From: Propionibacteriaceae bacterium
GTDB lineage: Bacteria > Actinomycetota > Actinomycetes > Propionibacteriales > Propionibacteriaceae
Direction of reading: 5' to 3'
Assembly: GCA_030528545.1 (NCBI GenBank)
Contig: JAUMYR010000056.1
Location: 2,590-16,164, forward strand
Length of the DNA stretch: 13,575 nt
Both the position numbers and the translations under genes were made by a program. The notes under the pieces were generated by a model. The model was not told the origin of the DNA, did no database searches, and saw only the letters and a list, made by a program, of their open reading frames with translations. Positions 6,318 to 12,659 of this stretch are shown one piece after another; position 1 is the stretch's first letter, and each line of letters opens with the position of its first letter.

Positions 6318-7271
6318 TCACATCCGGTCGAGGACCGCCTGGGCGGTGGCTTCGTCGATCACCAGATCGGTGGCCACCCGGGCCCGCAGCGCGCCCAGGG
6401 TGGGGGCGGCCTTGGCGACCCCAGACACCACGCAGATCCGCCGGGGAAGGCGACGCAGCTGCACCGGGGTCAGTCCGCTGGCTCGGGCATTGATCGAGAC
6501 GTCGGCATAGCTGCCGTCCTCACGCAGCATCACGGTGCAGACATCCCCGACGACGCGCTGGGCGCGCAGCTGGGCTAGGTCGGTCTCGTCCAGATAGCTG
6601 GCGGCATAGACATGGGACTGAAGCGGAGAGTCCAGGCCGCCCACCCCGAAGACCGCCACGTCGATCTTGCGCTGTAGCTCGTGCACGGCCCGCACGCTGC
6701 GTTCCCGCCACATGGCTTCCTTAGTGTCGGCGAAATCGAAGAAGGCCGGAACCGGAAAGTGGACGACCCTGCCACCGAAGGCGTCAGCGATCTTGGAATA
6801 GATCGAACCGACATAGGGGATGCCACTGGTGGTCTGGTTGGCCCCGCCGTTGAGGCCGACGACGGTGATCCCGCCCTTGGGGGTGGGGACGAGCTGATTC
6901 GCGATCGCGGCCAAGGTCGTGCCCCAGGCGATGCCGACGGTGTGCCCGGGCTCGATCGCATCGGCCATCACCTGGGAGGCGACCTTGGCGACCTGGTCGA
7001 GGCGGAAGAGCTCTGATGCTCCCTCCCGGACGGTGACGATATGGGGCCGGATGTTGAACAGCCTCTGGAGGGTGTTGCCGATCTTGCTGGGCCGATCCGG
7101 GTTCTGGATCGTGATCCGAACGACTCCGGTCTCTCGGGCGCGTTTCAGCAGACGAGAGACCGTGGAGCGGGAAGTCCCGAGGATGTGTGCGATGGAGTCC
7201 ATGGTTTCGTCCTGGACGTAATACATCGTGGCGGCCTGAAGCACATCCTGGTCTCGCATCTGATTCCCCAT
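6318..7271 (-). CDS. SorC/DeoR-type sugar-binding transcriptional regulator, likely controlling glpFK
   Basis: The 317-residue protein has an N-terminal helix-turn-helix (about 10-45; MDSIAHILGTSRSTVSRLLKRARETG) followed by a SorC-type effector domain of the phosphosugar-isomerase-like fold, with VGIAWGTTLAAIANQL, VVGLNGG, DVAVFGVGGL and VVGDVCTVMLREDG as family landmarks. SorC regulators bind phosphorylated sugars. The gene is divergent from glpF across a shared 333-nt region, so glycerol 3-phosphate or a related triose is the expected effector; this is inferred from context. Two ATG starts are possible (7271 and 7259): GGGGAA precedes the second at slightly short spacing, and the upstream ATG has only a weak AGGA. 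A 13-bp palindrome (7279-7291) lies directly upstream and could mediate autoregulation. Confidence 0.85.
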   Translation of the reverse strand: MGNQMRDQDVLQAATMYYVQDETMDSIAHILGTSRSTVSRLLKRARETGVVRITIQNPDRPSKIGNTLQRLFNIRPHIVTVREGASELFRLDQVAKVASQVMADAIEPGHTVGIAWGTTLAAIANQLVPTPKGGITVVGLNGGANQTTSGIPYVGSIYSKIADAFGGRVVHFPVPAFFDFADTKEAMWRERSVRAVHELQRKIDVAVFGVGGLDSPLQSHVYAASYLDETDLAQLRAQRVVGDVCTVMLREDGSYADVSINARASGLTPVQLRRLPRRICVVSGVAKAAPTLGALRARVATDLVIDEATAQAVLDRM

Positions 7272-7278
7272 CGTCCTA

Positions 7279-7291
7279 GGCGCCCGGCGCC
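7279..7291. promoter_or_regulatory. Palindrome upstream of the SorC-type regulator
   Basis: GGCGCC-C-GGCGCC is a perfect 13-bp palindrome 8 nt upstream of the regulator's first ATG. It could be an operator for autoregulation or simply a GC-rich coincidence. No transcription start is defined here. Confidence 0.25.
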
Positions 7292-7399
7292 GAGTATTCT
7301 CCCGAATCTAAACTCTGTGGTGTGGTGACTCGGTTCTCGGGCTCACCCGCGGCGCCGCCACAGCCGACCATGAGAGTTTCCTCACAGCCTACGACACTG

Positions 7400-7436
7400 C
7401 GTGCACGTCCGTGCAGTTGACTGGCGAAACCGTGCA
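7400..7436. promoter_or_regulatory. CGTGCA operator-like repeats around the glpF promoter
   Basis: CGTGCA occurs at 7400, 7410 and 7431, spaced 10 and 21 bp, so on the same face of the helix. The second copy forms a 14-bp palindrome TGCACG-TC-CGTGCA (7402-7415). The palindrome ends one base before the -35 box, and the third copy lies between -35 and -10. The site is the best visible candidate for binding by the divergent SorC-type regulator. That assignment is inference. Confidence 0.45.
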
Positions 7437-7445
7437 ACCGATGAT
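7417..7445 (+). promoter_or_regulatory. glpF promoter
   Basis: TTGACT (7417-7422) and GATGAT (7440-7445) are separated by 17 bp, matching housekeeping -35/-10 boxes at 5 of 6 and 4 of 6 positions. Transcription would start near 7452, giving a leader of about 150 nt before the glpF start codon. Confidence 0.5.
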
Positions 7446-7485
7446 GGTCTAGGCAGGGAGCAGGACGCAGTGCGCTCCTCCACCG

Positions 7486-7590
7486 CTGGTGCCCAGGCAC
7501 CAGGCCACGATCGGTTCGGGATGCCGACCGTGGTGCAACACCCACGAGTGCATCGTTAGCGATGCCAGAGCTGGCGCGATGGCGCGCCAG
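7486..7590 (+). promoter_or_regulatory. Structured glpF leader with four consecutive hairpins
   Basis: Four inverted repeats occur in a row: 7486-7493 with 7496-7503 (8 bp), 7505-7514 with 7524-7533 (9 of 10 bp), 7550-7555 with 7560-7565 (6 bp, TTAG loop), and 7571-7578 with 7583-7590 (8 bp, ATGG loop). The last ends 14 nt before the glpF start codon. Competing pairings exist: CGTGG 7529-7533 with CCACG 7542-7546 would break hairpin 2, and GCCAG 7564-7568 with CTGGC 7571-7575 would break hairpins 3 and 4. This looks like a cis-acting regulatory leader, but it matches no riboswitch I know. Some arms may instead be DNA operators. Confidence 0.4.
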
Positions 7591-7604
7591 AAAGTGAGTC
7601 AAAG

Positions 7605-8357
7605 TTGTCTCTCTCAACTGTCTTCATCTCAGAGGTCGTAGGTACGGGCATGCTGATGCTGCTGGGCTGCGGCGTCGTCGCCAACAACCTCCTCCCAAAG
7701 AACAAGGGCAAGGGAAGCGGATTCCTGTTCGTGAACCTCGGCTGGGGTCTGGCGGTCTTCTCCGGCGTTCTGGTCTCGGGCGCCTCCGGCGCCCATCTCA
7801 ACCCCGCGGTGACGCTGGGGCTGTTATCGGCGGGCAAGGCGGAGTTCGCCACCGGTGTCGCGGCGAACGTGCCCAACATGTTCCTCTACTTCGGCGCCCA
7901 GATGGTCGGCGGTTTCCTCGGCGCGGTGCTGGCCTATGCGTCCTACAAGAAGCAGTTCGACGAGGAAGCCGAACCGGCTCTCAAGCTGGCGGTCTTCTCC
8001 ACCGCACCGGAGGTTCGTAGCTACGGATGGAACATCGTGACCGAGGTCATCGGCACCTTCGTGCTGGTCTTCGTGATCCTCGGCGCCGGTCACTACGCCC
8101 CGAAGGACGCTGTCAGCATGCCCTGGCTCGGCGCTCTCGGCGTCGCCCTGCTGGTCGTCGTGATCGGCACCAGCCTCGGTGGCCCCACCGGCTATGCGAT
8201 CAACCCGGCCCGTGACCTCGCCCCGCGTATCGCCCACGCGGTGCTCCCGATCCCCGGCAAGCGCGACTCCGACTGGTCCTACTCGTGGGTCCCGGTGGTC
8301 GGTCCGCTCCTGGGCGGCGCTATCGCGGGCCTGTGCTCTGGAGTCCTGCTCGTCTAG
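7605..8357 (+). CDS. glpF: Glycerol uptake facilitator (MIP family aquaglyceroporin)
   Basis: The 250-residue inner-membrane channel admits glycerol by facilitated diffusion. It shows the two half-helix motifs of the MIP family: HLNPAVTLG (NPA at 66-68) and GYAINPARDLAPR (NPAR at 200-203). The Asp after the second NPAR and its overall spacing are typical of glycerol facilitators rather than water-only aquaporins. Hydrophobic helices surround the motifs as expected. The start is TTG at 7605; no ATG or GTG in frame fits the family N-terminus (SLSTVFISEVVGTGMLMLLGCG). The ribosome-binding site is weak (GTGAG). It is followed after 75 nt by glpK, the classic uptake-and-trap pair. Confidence 0.93.
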   Translation: MSLSTVFISEVVGTGMLMLLGCGVVANNLLPKNKGKGSGFLFVNLGWGLAVFSGVLVSGASGAHLNPAVTLGLLSAGKAEFATGVAANVPNMFLYFGAQMVGGFLGAVLAYASYKKQFDEEAEPALKLAVFSTAPEVRSYGWNIVTEVIGTFVLVFVILGAGHYAPKDAVSMPWLGALGVALLVVVIGTSLGGPTGYAINPARDLAPRIAHAVLPIPGKRDSDWSYSWVPVVGPLLGGAIAGLCSGVLLV

Positions 8358-8380
8358 GTCGGCGCTCTCTATCCAATCGT

Positions 8381-8397
8381 GGACGCCCAGGGCGTCC
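8381..8397 (+). other. Hairpin between glpF and glpK
   Basis: A perfect 7-bp stem with a 3-nt loop (GGACGCC-CAG-GGCGTCC) lies in the 75-nt gap, 35 nt before the glpK ATG. There is no T-tract. It could be an intercistronic processing or partial-attenuation site that sets the glpF:glpK ratio; it is outside the glpK ribosome-binding region. Confidence 0.35.
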
Positions 8398-8432
8398 CTA
8401 AACCGATCACGTATTCATCTAAAAGGAACATA

Positions 8433-9956
8433 ATGACCGAAGAGAAATTCATCCTCGCCGTCGACCAGGGCACCACCAGCACCCGAGCGATCATCTTCAA
8501 CCACGCTGGCACCATCGTCTCCGTCGGGCAGATGGAGCACGAGCAGATCTTCCCACGCGCCGGATGGGTGGAACACGACCCCATCGAGGTGTGGAACAAC
8601 ACCCGCGAGGTCGTCGCCCAGGCCCTGGCCAAGGCGAGCCTCAACAAGGACGACATCGCCGCGGTCGGCATCACCAACCAGCGCGAGACCACCGTGGTGT
8701 GGGATAAGACCACCGGTGAGCCGGTGTACAACGCCATCGTCTGGCAGGACACCCGCACCCAGAAGATCGTCGAGGAACTCGGCGGGGCCGAGGGAGCCGA
8801 TAAGTACAAGGCCATCGTCGGTCTGCCCCTGGCTACCTATTTCTCGGGCCCCAAGGTCAAGTGGATCCTCGACAACGTCGAAGGAGCCCGGGCTCGCGCC
8901 GAGGCCGGTGACCTGCTCATGGGCAACATGGATACCTGGGTGCTGTGGAACATGACCGGCGGGGTCGAGGGCGGCGTCCACGTCACCGACGTCACCAACG
9001 CCTCGCGCACCATGCTCATGGACCTCAAGACCCTCGACTGGGACCCCAAGATCGCGGCCGACATGACCATCCCGATGAGCATGCTGCCGACCATCAAGTC
9101 CTCCTCCGAGGTCTACGGCTACGGCCGTGAGCAGGGCCTCATTGGCGGGGTGCCGATCGCCGGTATCCTCGGCGACCAGCAGGCCGCCACCTTCGGCCAG
9201 GCCTGCTTCGAGACCGGCATGGCCAAGAACACCTATGGCACCGGCTGCTTCATGATCATGAACACCGGCGAGGAGATCGTTCCGTCCAAGAACGGCCTGC
9301 TCACCACCGTGTGCTACAAGATCGGTGACAACAAGCCGATCTACGCCCTCGAGGGCTCCATCGCGGTCACCGGTTCGCTGGTGCAGTGGCTGCGGGACAA
9401 CCTGCGCATGTTCGATTCGGCCCCCGAGGTTGAGGAACTCGCCAACTCGGTCGCCGACAACGGTGGCGCCTACATCGTCCCGGCCTTCTCCGGGCTCTTC
9501 GCCCCGTACTGGCGCGCGGACGCCCGCGGCGCGCTCGTGGGCCTCACCCGCTACGTCAACCGTGGCCACATCGCCCGCGCGGTGCTGGAGGCGACCGCCT
9601 ACCAGACCCGCGAGGTGCTGGACGCCATGGAGGCCGACTCCGGCGTCAAGCTCGCCGAGCTGAAGGTCGATGGCGGGATGACCGCCAACGAGACCCTCAT
9701 GCAGTTCCAGGCCGACCAGGTGGGTGTGCCGGTGGTGCGTCCTGTGATCGCCGAGACCACGGCTCTGGGTGCGGCCTATGCCGCGGGCATCGCGGTCGGA
9801 TTCTGGAGCGGTGAGGCCGACGTGATCGCCAACTGGGCCGAGGACAAGCGCTGGGAGCCGAGCATGGACCAGGCCGAGCGGGAGCGTCTGTACCGCAACT
9901 GGAAGAAGGCCGTCACCAAGACCTTCGACTGGGTGGACGACGACGTCGCTGAGTGA
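8433..9956 (+). CDS. glpK: Glycerol kinase
   Basis: The 507-residue FGGY-family kinase phosphorylates glycerol to sn-glycerol 3-phosphate with ATP, trapping it in the cell. The phosphate-binding [10 protein letters not shown] is at 10-19. Glycerol contacts are NQRE (Arg83, Glu84), W103 and Y135, at the same numbering as in the E. coli enzyme, and the catalytic Asp lies in GDQQAATFG (about 247). The [10 protein letters not shown] and [13 protein letters not shown] motifs of the family follow. The loop just before GGVPIAG lacks the histidine that HPr phosphorylates in Firmicutes GlpK, so that activation is unlikely. The ATG at 8433 was chosen for AAAAGGAA upstream and for family length; an in-frame GTG 54 nt upstream would add an unrelated N-terminus. 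Codons strongly favour third-position C/G, suggesting high expression. Confidence 0.96.
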   Translation: MTEEKFILAVDQGTTSTRAIIFNHAGTIVSVGQMEHEQIFPRAGWVEHDPIEVWNNTREVVAQALAKASLNKDDIAAVGITNQRETTVVWDKTTGEPVYNAIVWQDTRTQKIVEELGGAEGADKYKAIVGLPLATYFSGPKVKWILDNVEGARARAEAGDLLMGNMDTWVLWNMTGGVEGGVHVTDVTNASRTMLMDLKTLDWDPKIAADMTIPMSMLPTIKSSSEVYGYGREQGLIGGVPIAGILGDQQAATFGQACFETGMAKNTYGTGCFMIMNTGEEIVPSKNGLLTTVCYKIGDNKPIYALEGSIAVTGSLVQWLRDNLRMFDSAPEVEELANSVADNGGAYIVPAFSGLFAPYWRADARGALVGLTRYVNRGHIARAVLEATAYQTREVLDAMEADSGVKLAELKVDGGMTANETLMQFQADQVGVPVVRPVIAETTALGAAYAAGIAVGFWSGEADVIANWAEDKRWEPSMDQAERERLYRNWKKAVTKTFDWVDDDVAE

Positions 9957-9971
9957 GAATAGCCGCGACTA

Positions 9972-10002
9972 GCTGTGCCCCGGGCGATGCCCGGGGCACA
10001 GC
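9972..10002 (+). terminator. Strong stem-loop terminator after glpK
   Basis: A perfect 14-bp inverted repeat (arm GCTGTGCCCCGGGC at 9972-9985, with 9989-10002) has a 3-nt loop and lies 16 nt after the glpK stop. A short run CGTGTTCT follows. It separates glpFK from recF. Confidence 0.85.
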
Positions 10003-10015
10003 CGTGTTCTGACGG

Positions 10016-10021
10016 TAGGCT
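10016..10021 (+). promoter_or_regulatory. Possible recF -10 element
   Basis: TAGGCT fits TANNNT and lies 27 nt before the recF GTG, just after the glpK terminator, where a promoter is required. No -35 box is apparent. Confidence 0.25.
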
Positions 10022-10048
10022 CGGAAGCCCAACCCGAGAAAGGACGCC

Positions 10049-11218
10049 GTGTTCGTCACCGCGTTACAACTGACCGATTTCCGGTCCTATGCGGAGGTCG
10101 AGGTCGCTCTCGGCCCAGGCGTCAGCGTGTTCACCGGAGCCAACGGTCAGGGCAAGACCAACCTGGTCGAAGCGGTCGAATATCTCTCGACGGGGGCCAG
10201 CCACCGGGTCTCCTCCGACGCCCCGCTGGTGCGGATGGGGTGCGCCCAGGCGGTGGCCAGGGCGCGGGTCCAGGCGGGCAAGGAGGACGAACGCACCATC
10301 CTGCTGGAGGTCGAGATCACCCCGGGCAAGGCCAACCGCGCGCGCCTGAACCGGGCTCCGGTGCGCCTCAAGGAAATCGTCGGGGCGCTGCGCACGGTGG
10401 TCTTCTCTCCAGCGGATCTGGCGATCGTGCGGGGAGACCCTGCCGACCGCCGGGGTTTCCTGGACGGCCTGGTCATCACCCGCTGGCCCCGTATGGCCGG
10501 GGTCAAAGCCGACTACGAGCGGGCGCTGCGGCAGCGCAACGCGCTGCTGAAATCTATCGCGGGTAAGTCGGTGCACTCGGCGGGAACCGAGGCCATCACC
10601 ACCCTCGAGGTGTGGGACGAGCAGGTGGCCCGGTTCGGCGCCGAACTGCTGCACGCCCGGCTGGATACGCTTGCCGAGGTCATCCCCCACGCCCAGGCCG
10701 CCTATGCCACGATCGCACCAGTCAACAACCAGATCAGCGCCTCCTACCGGGCCTCCTGCGATCTGGGGGACGCGCACACCCAAGCCGATGTGCGGGAGGC
10801 GCTGAGCGCCCGGCTCCTCGAGGCGATCGGTGAGCGGCGCAGGGACGAACTGGCTCGCGGGGTCAGCCTCGTCGGTCCCCACCGCGACGAGGTGGTGCTC
10901 GGCATCGGGGAACTCCCGGCCAAGGGTTACGCCAGCCACGGGGAGTCCTGGTCGCTGGCGCTGGCGTTGCGGCTCGGGGGATTCCAGCTGTTGCGCGCTG
11001 ACGGCATCGAGGCGGTGCTGGTACTCGACGACGTCTTCGCCGAGCTGGACACCACCCGCCGGGAAAGGCTGGCGGAAGCGATCGCGTCCGCCGAACAGGT
11101 GCTAGTCACGGCAGCCGTGGGAGCCGATGTGCCCGATTTCCTGGCTGGGCGACGATTCGTGGTGGCCAACGGCACCGTGACCGAGCAGGTCACCAGCGAT
11201 GGGGGCGACGATGGGTGA
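10049..11218 (+). CDS. recF: DNA replication/repair protein RecF
   Basis: The 389-residue SMC-like ATPase loads RecA at gaps in damaged DNA together with RecO and RecR. It has the Walker A motif GANGQGKTN (30-38), an FSPADLAIVRGDPADRRGFLD segment typical of RecF, the GPHRDE motif, the signature SHGESWSLALALRL in the form common in actinobacteria, and Walker B VLVLDDVFAELD near the C-terminus. Length is normal. The start is GTG preceded by GAGAAAGGA. The 3' end overlaps the dciA start. Unlike the common actinobacterial order dnaA-dnaN-recF-dciA-gyrB, the gene upstream is glpK, separated by a strong terminator. Confidence 0.95.
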   Translation: MFVTALQLTDFRSYAEVEVALGPGVSVFTGANGQGKTNLVEAVEYLSTGASHRVSSDAPLVRMGCAQAVARARVQAGKEDERTILLEVEITPGKANRARLNRAPVRLKEIVGALRTVVFSPADLAIVRGDPADRRGFLDGLVITRWPRMAGVKADYERALRQRNALLKSIAGKSVHSAGTEAITTLEVWDEQVARFGAELLHARLDTLAEVIPHAQAAYATIAPVNNQISASYRASCDLGDAHTQADVREALSARLLEAIGERRRDELARGVSLVGPHRDEVVLGIGELPAKGYASHGESWSLALALRLGGFQLLRADGIEAVLVLDDVFAELDTTRRERLAEAIASAEQVLVTAAVGADVPDFLAGRRFVVANGTVTEQVTSDGGDDG

Positions 11219-11843
11219 TGAACCGCGCCGGCTCGGCGACATCTTGAATAGGGGGGTGCCTGCCCCAGGGCAGCGGGGTGGGCCTCCCGACGGGGAACCC
11301 GACGAGGCCCTGGCCGGTCTCACCGGGGAGGAGCCGGACTCTTCGGCGGCCGACCACGACCCCACCGGGCTCGACCTGGCCTCCCGGATCGCCCAGGCGG
11401 CGACGGTCAGTGGCGCCGGCCCCCGCCCCGGAGTCAGGAAGACCCGCAGGTCACGCCCGGACCGGTCGGCCTCCCGGGCTCGCCGCGACGACCCCGTCCC
11501 ATTGGGCGCCGCGGTCGGACACCTGATCGCCCAACGCGGGTGGACCCGGGGGGTGAACCTGAAGACCCTACTGGCCGACTGGCCATCCCTGGTAGGCCAA
11601 GCCAACGCGGAACACTCGAAGCCGGAGGCCTATGCGGACGCGGTGCTGACGGTCCGCGCGGACTCGACGGCGTGGGCGTCCTCGCTGCGGCTGCTCGCCC
11701 CGCAACTGGTCGCGAAACTCAACGCGGCGCTCGGAGATGGCACGGTGACCCGGATCGAGGTGCTGGGTCCAGCCGCGCCGAGCTGGAAGCATGGGCTGCG
11801 CGTCGTGCGAGACGGACGGGGACCACGCGACACCTACGGCTAG
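11211..11843 (+). CDS. dciA: DciA/DUF721 family helicase-loading protein
   Basis: The protein of about 210 residues has a disordered, proline- and acidic-rich N-terminal half containing the actinobacterial DPTGLDLA motif, then a DUF721 (KH-like) domain: LGAAVGHLIAQRGW, LADWPSLVGQANAEHSKPEAY, LTVRADSTAWASSLRLLAPQL and a final RIEVLGP. DciA proteins associate with the replicative helicase DnaB and help load it in bacteria lacking DnaC/DnaI. Two ATG starts compete: 11211, preceded by GGGGG at 6 nt and overlapping recF by 8 nt, and 11199, with a poorer site. I chose 11211. The recF-dciA pairing is conserved in actinobacteria and supports the call. Confidence 0.88.
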   Translation: MGDEPRRLGDILNRGVPAPGQRGGPPDGEPDEALAGLTGEEPDSSAADHDPTGLDLASRIAQAATVSGAGPRPGVRKTRRSRPDRSASRARRDDPVPLGAAVGHLIAQRGWTRGVNLKTLLADWPSLVGQANAEHSKPEAYADAVLTVRADSTAWASSLRLLAPQLVAKLNAALGDGTVTRIEVLGPAAPSWKHGLRVVRDGRGPRDTYG

Positions 11844-11856
11844 AGGCGGGGTAGCC

Positions 11857-11895
11857 GGCCCGATCCGAGGCTGCAGCAGAATCCCGGACCGGGCC
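11857..11895. terminator. Bidirectional stem-loop between dciA and the whiB-like gene
   Basis: GGCCCGATCCG (11857-11867) pairs with CGGACCGGGCC (11885-11895) at 10 of 11 positions, with a 17-nt loop, in the gap between two converging genes. It could terminate transcription from both sides. Confidence 0.5.
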
Positions 11896-11923
11896 GATCC
11901 CCAGGCGCTTCAGCCCGGGTGGC

Positions 11924-12463
11924 CTAGGCCGCGCGGCGCTGGGCCGGTGCCGAGCGCAACATGCTCGCGGCGTAGGTCACGTCTTCCACGGTCGGCTTGG
12001 GCCGCTTGCGGTCGGGCACGCTGGTCGCCCTCGCCTTGCGGAGGTGGCGTTTGATCGTCGACAGGGAGCAGCCCAGCCGGTTGGCCAGCTGCTCTAGGGT
12101 CTCGTTCGGGTGGCTGGCCCGCAGCCGGATCACGTCGGCGTGGTTCACCTGGCGGTTCGGGGTGAAAGCCCCAGCCAGCACGTCGAAATCCTCTGGCGCG
12201 ACCTTGATCTTCAGCATCCGGCGGATCTCGTTGCGTTCCGATTCGGTGCATCCGGCAACGAAACCAGAGACGTCGTGTTTGACGACGGCGTCGAAGCGGC
12301 ACTGCTCCAGCAGTGGGCAACCCTGGCAGATGGTTCTGGCCCGTTCGGTCATCATGCGCTGCTGCGTCCGCAGCGCTGAGGTGGTCGCTGAACGCGTGTC
12401 CTCAAGCAGCGGATGCAGGAACAGCTTGTCGTACTCGACGCAAGCCAGCGGGGGTGTTGCCAT
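11924..12463 (-). CDS. WhiB-like iron-sulfur protein fused to a C-terminal helix-turn-helix
   Basis: The 179-residue protein has four cysteines in WhiB arrangement: C8, then C46-x2-C49-x5-C55 (ICQGCPLLEQCR), expected to bind a [4Fe-4S] cluster. WhiB-like proteins usually act as redox- or NO-sensitive partners of sigma factor region 4. The cluster is followed by GFVAGCTESER (67-77), which replaces the usual G-[VI]-WGG turn; the tryptophan is lost and an extra Cys72 is present. Residues 121-145 (ETLEQLANRLGCSLSTIKRHLRKAR) form a clear helix-turn-helix, so the protein could bind DNA directly. The C-terminus is basic. GAGGAA precedes the ATG at 8 nt. It is divergent from an ABC exporter gene, a possible target. 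Confidence 0.85.
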   Translation of the reverse strand: MATPPLACVEYDKLFLHPLLEDTRSATTSALRTQQRMMTERARTICQGCPLLEQCRFDAVVKHDVSGFVAGCTESERNEIRRMLKIKVAPEDFDVLAGAFTPNRQVNHADVIRLRASHPNETLEQLANRLGCSLSTIKRHLRKARATSVPDRKRPKPTVEDVTYAASMLRSAPAQRRAA

Positions 12464-12535
12464 GATGTTCGTTCCTCGTAGTCGGTAACCAACGTCCTAG
12501 GTAGGAGTATTGGGCGACTTGCGAAGATGCGCGAT

Positions 12536-12549
12536 GGGGAGAACTCCCC
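12536..12549. promoter_or_regulatory. Palindrome in the whiB-like/ABC intergenic region
   Basis: GGGGAG-AA-CTCCCC is a perfect inverted repeat in the 196-nt divergent gap. It lies 73 nt upstream of the whiB-like start. It may be an operator, but no promoter box can be matched to it. Confidence 0.25.
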
Positions 12550-12600
12550 GGCGGCCTCCCCGGTGAGTTTGTTTGACACGAGCTTCCCGCACCAGCGGGT

Positions 12601-12649
12601 CAGTTCAAGCGAAAATCAGATGAGAACTGTCGGTGAGGTTTCTTAGACT
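12601..12649 (+). promoter_or_regulatory. Possible ABC-exporter promoter with an inverted repeat
   Basis: TAGACT (12644-12649) fits the TANNNT -10 pattern, 10 nt before the ATG at 12660; no ribosome-binding site is evident. Just upstream CAGTTC (12601-12606) and GAACTG (12624-12629) form a 6-bp inverted repeat with a 17-nt spacer, a possible regulator site overlapping where the -35 region would be. Confidence 0.3.
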
Positions 12650-12659
12650 GGCCGGTGCC

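Noticed and set aside
7272..7280. Shared 9-mer CGTCCTAGG upstream of both the SorC-type regulator (7272) and the whiB-like gene (12493)
   Set aside because: Its distance from the two start codons differs (adjacent versus about 30 nt), and a single 9-mer match is too weak to call a shared operator.
8415..9569. Long minus-strand open frame of 384 codons opposite glpK
   Set aside because: It is the mirror of a highly codon-biased gene; the product is low-complexity and rich in Gly, Asp, Val and His, with no domain.
9957..10048. Replication origin next to recF
   Set aside because: No DnaA boxes (TTATCCACA-like) are present around recF; the gap holds only the glpK terminator and the recF ribosome-binding site.
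10064..10939. 291-codon minus-strand open frame opposite recF, and the 303-codon plus-strand frame opposite trxB (5385-6296)
   Set aside because: Both are antisense shadows of well-supported genes, with no family resemblance.
12573..12578. Perfect TTGACA -35 box upstream of the ABC gene
   Set aside because: No acceptable -10 box lies 16-18 bp downstream (the sequence there is GC-rich with a small hairpin); the TAGACT at 12644 is too far away to pair with it.
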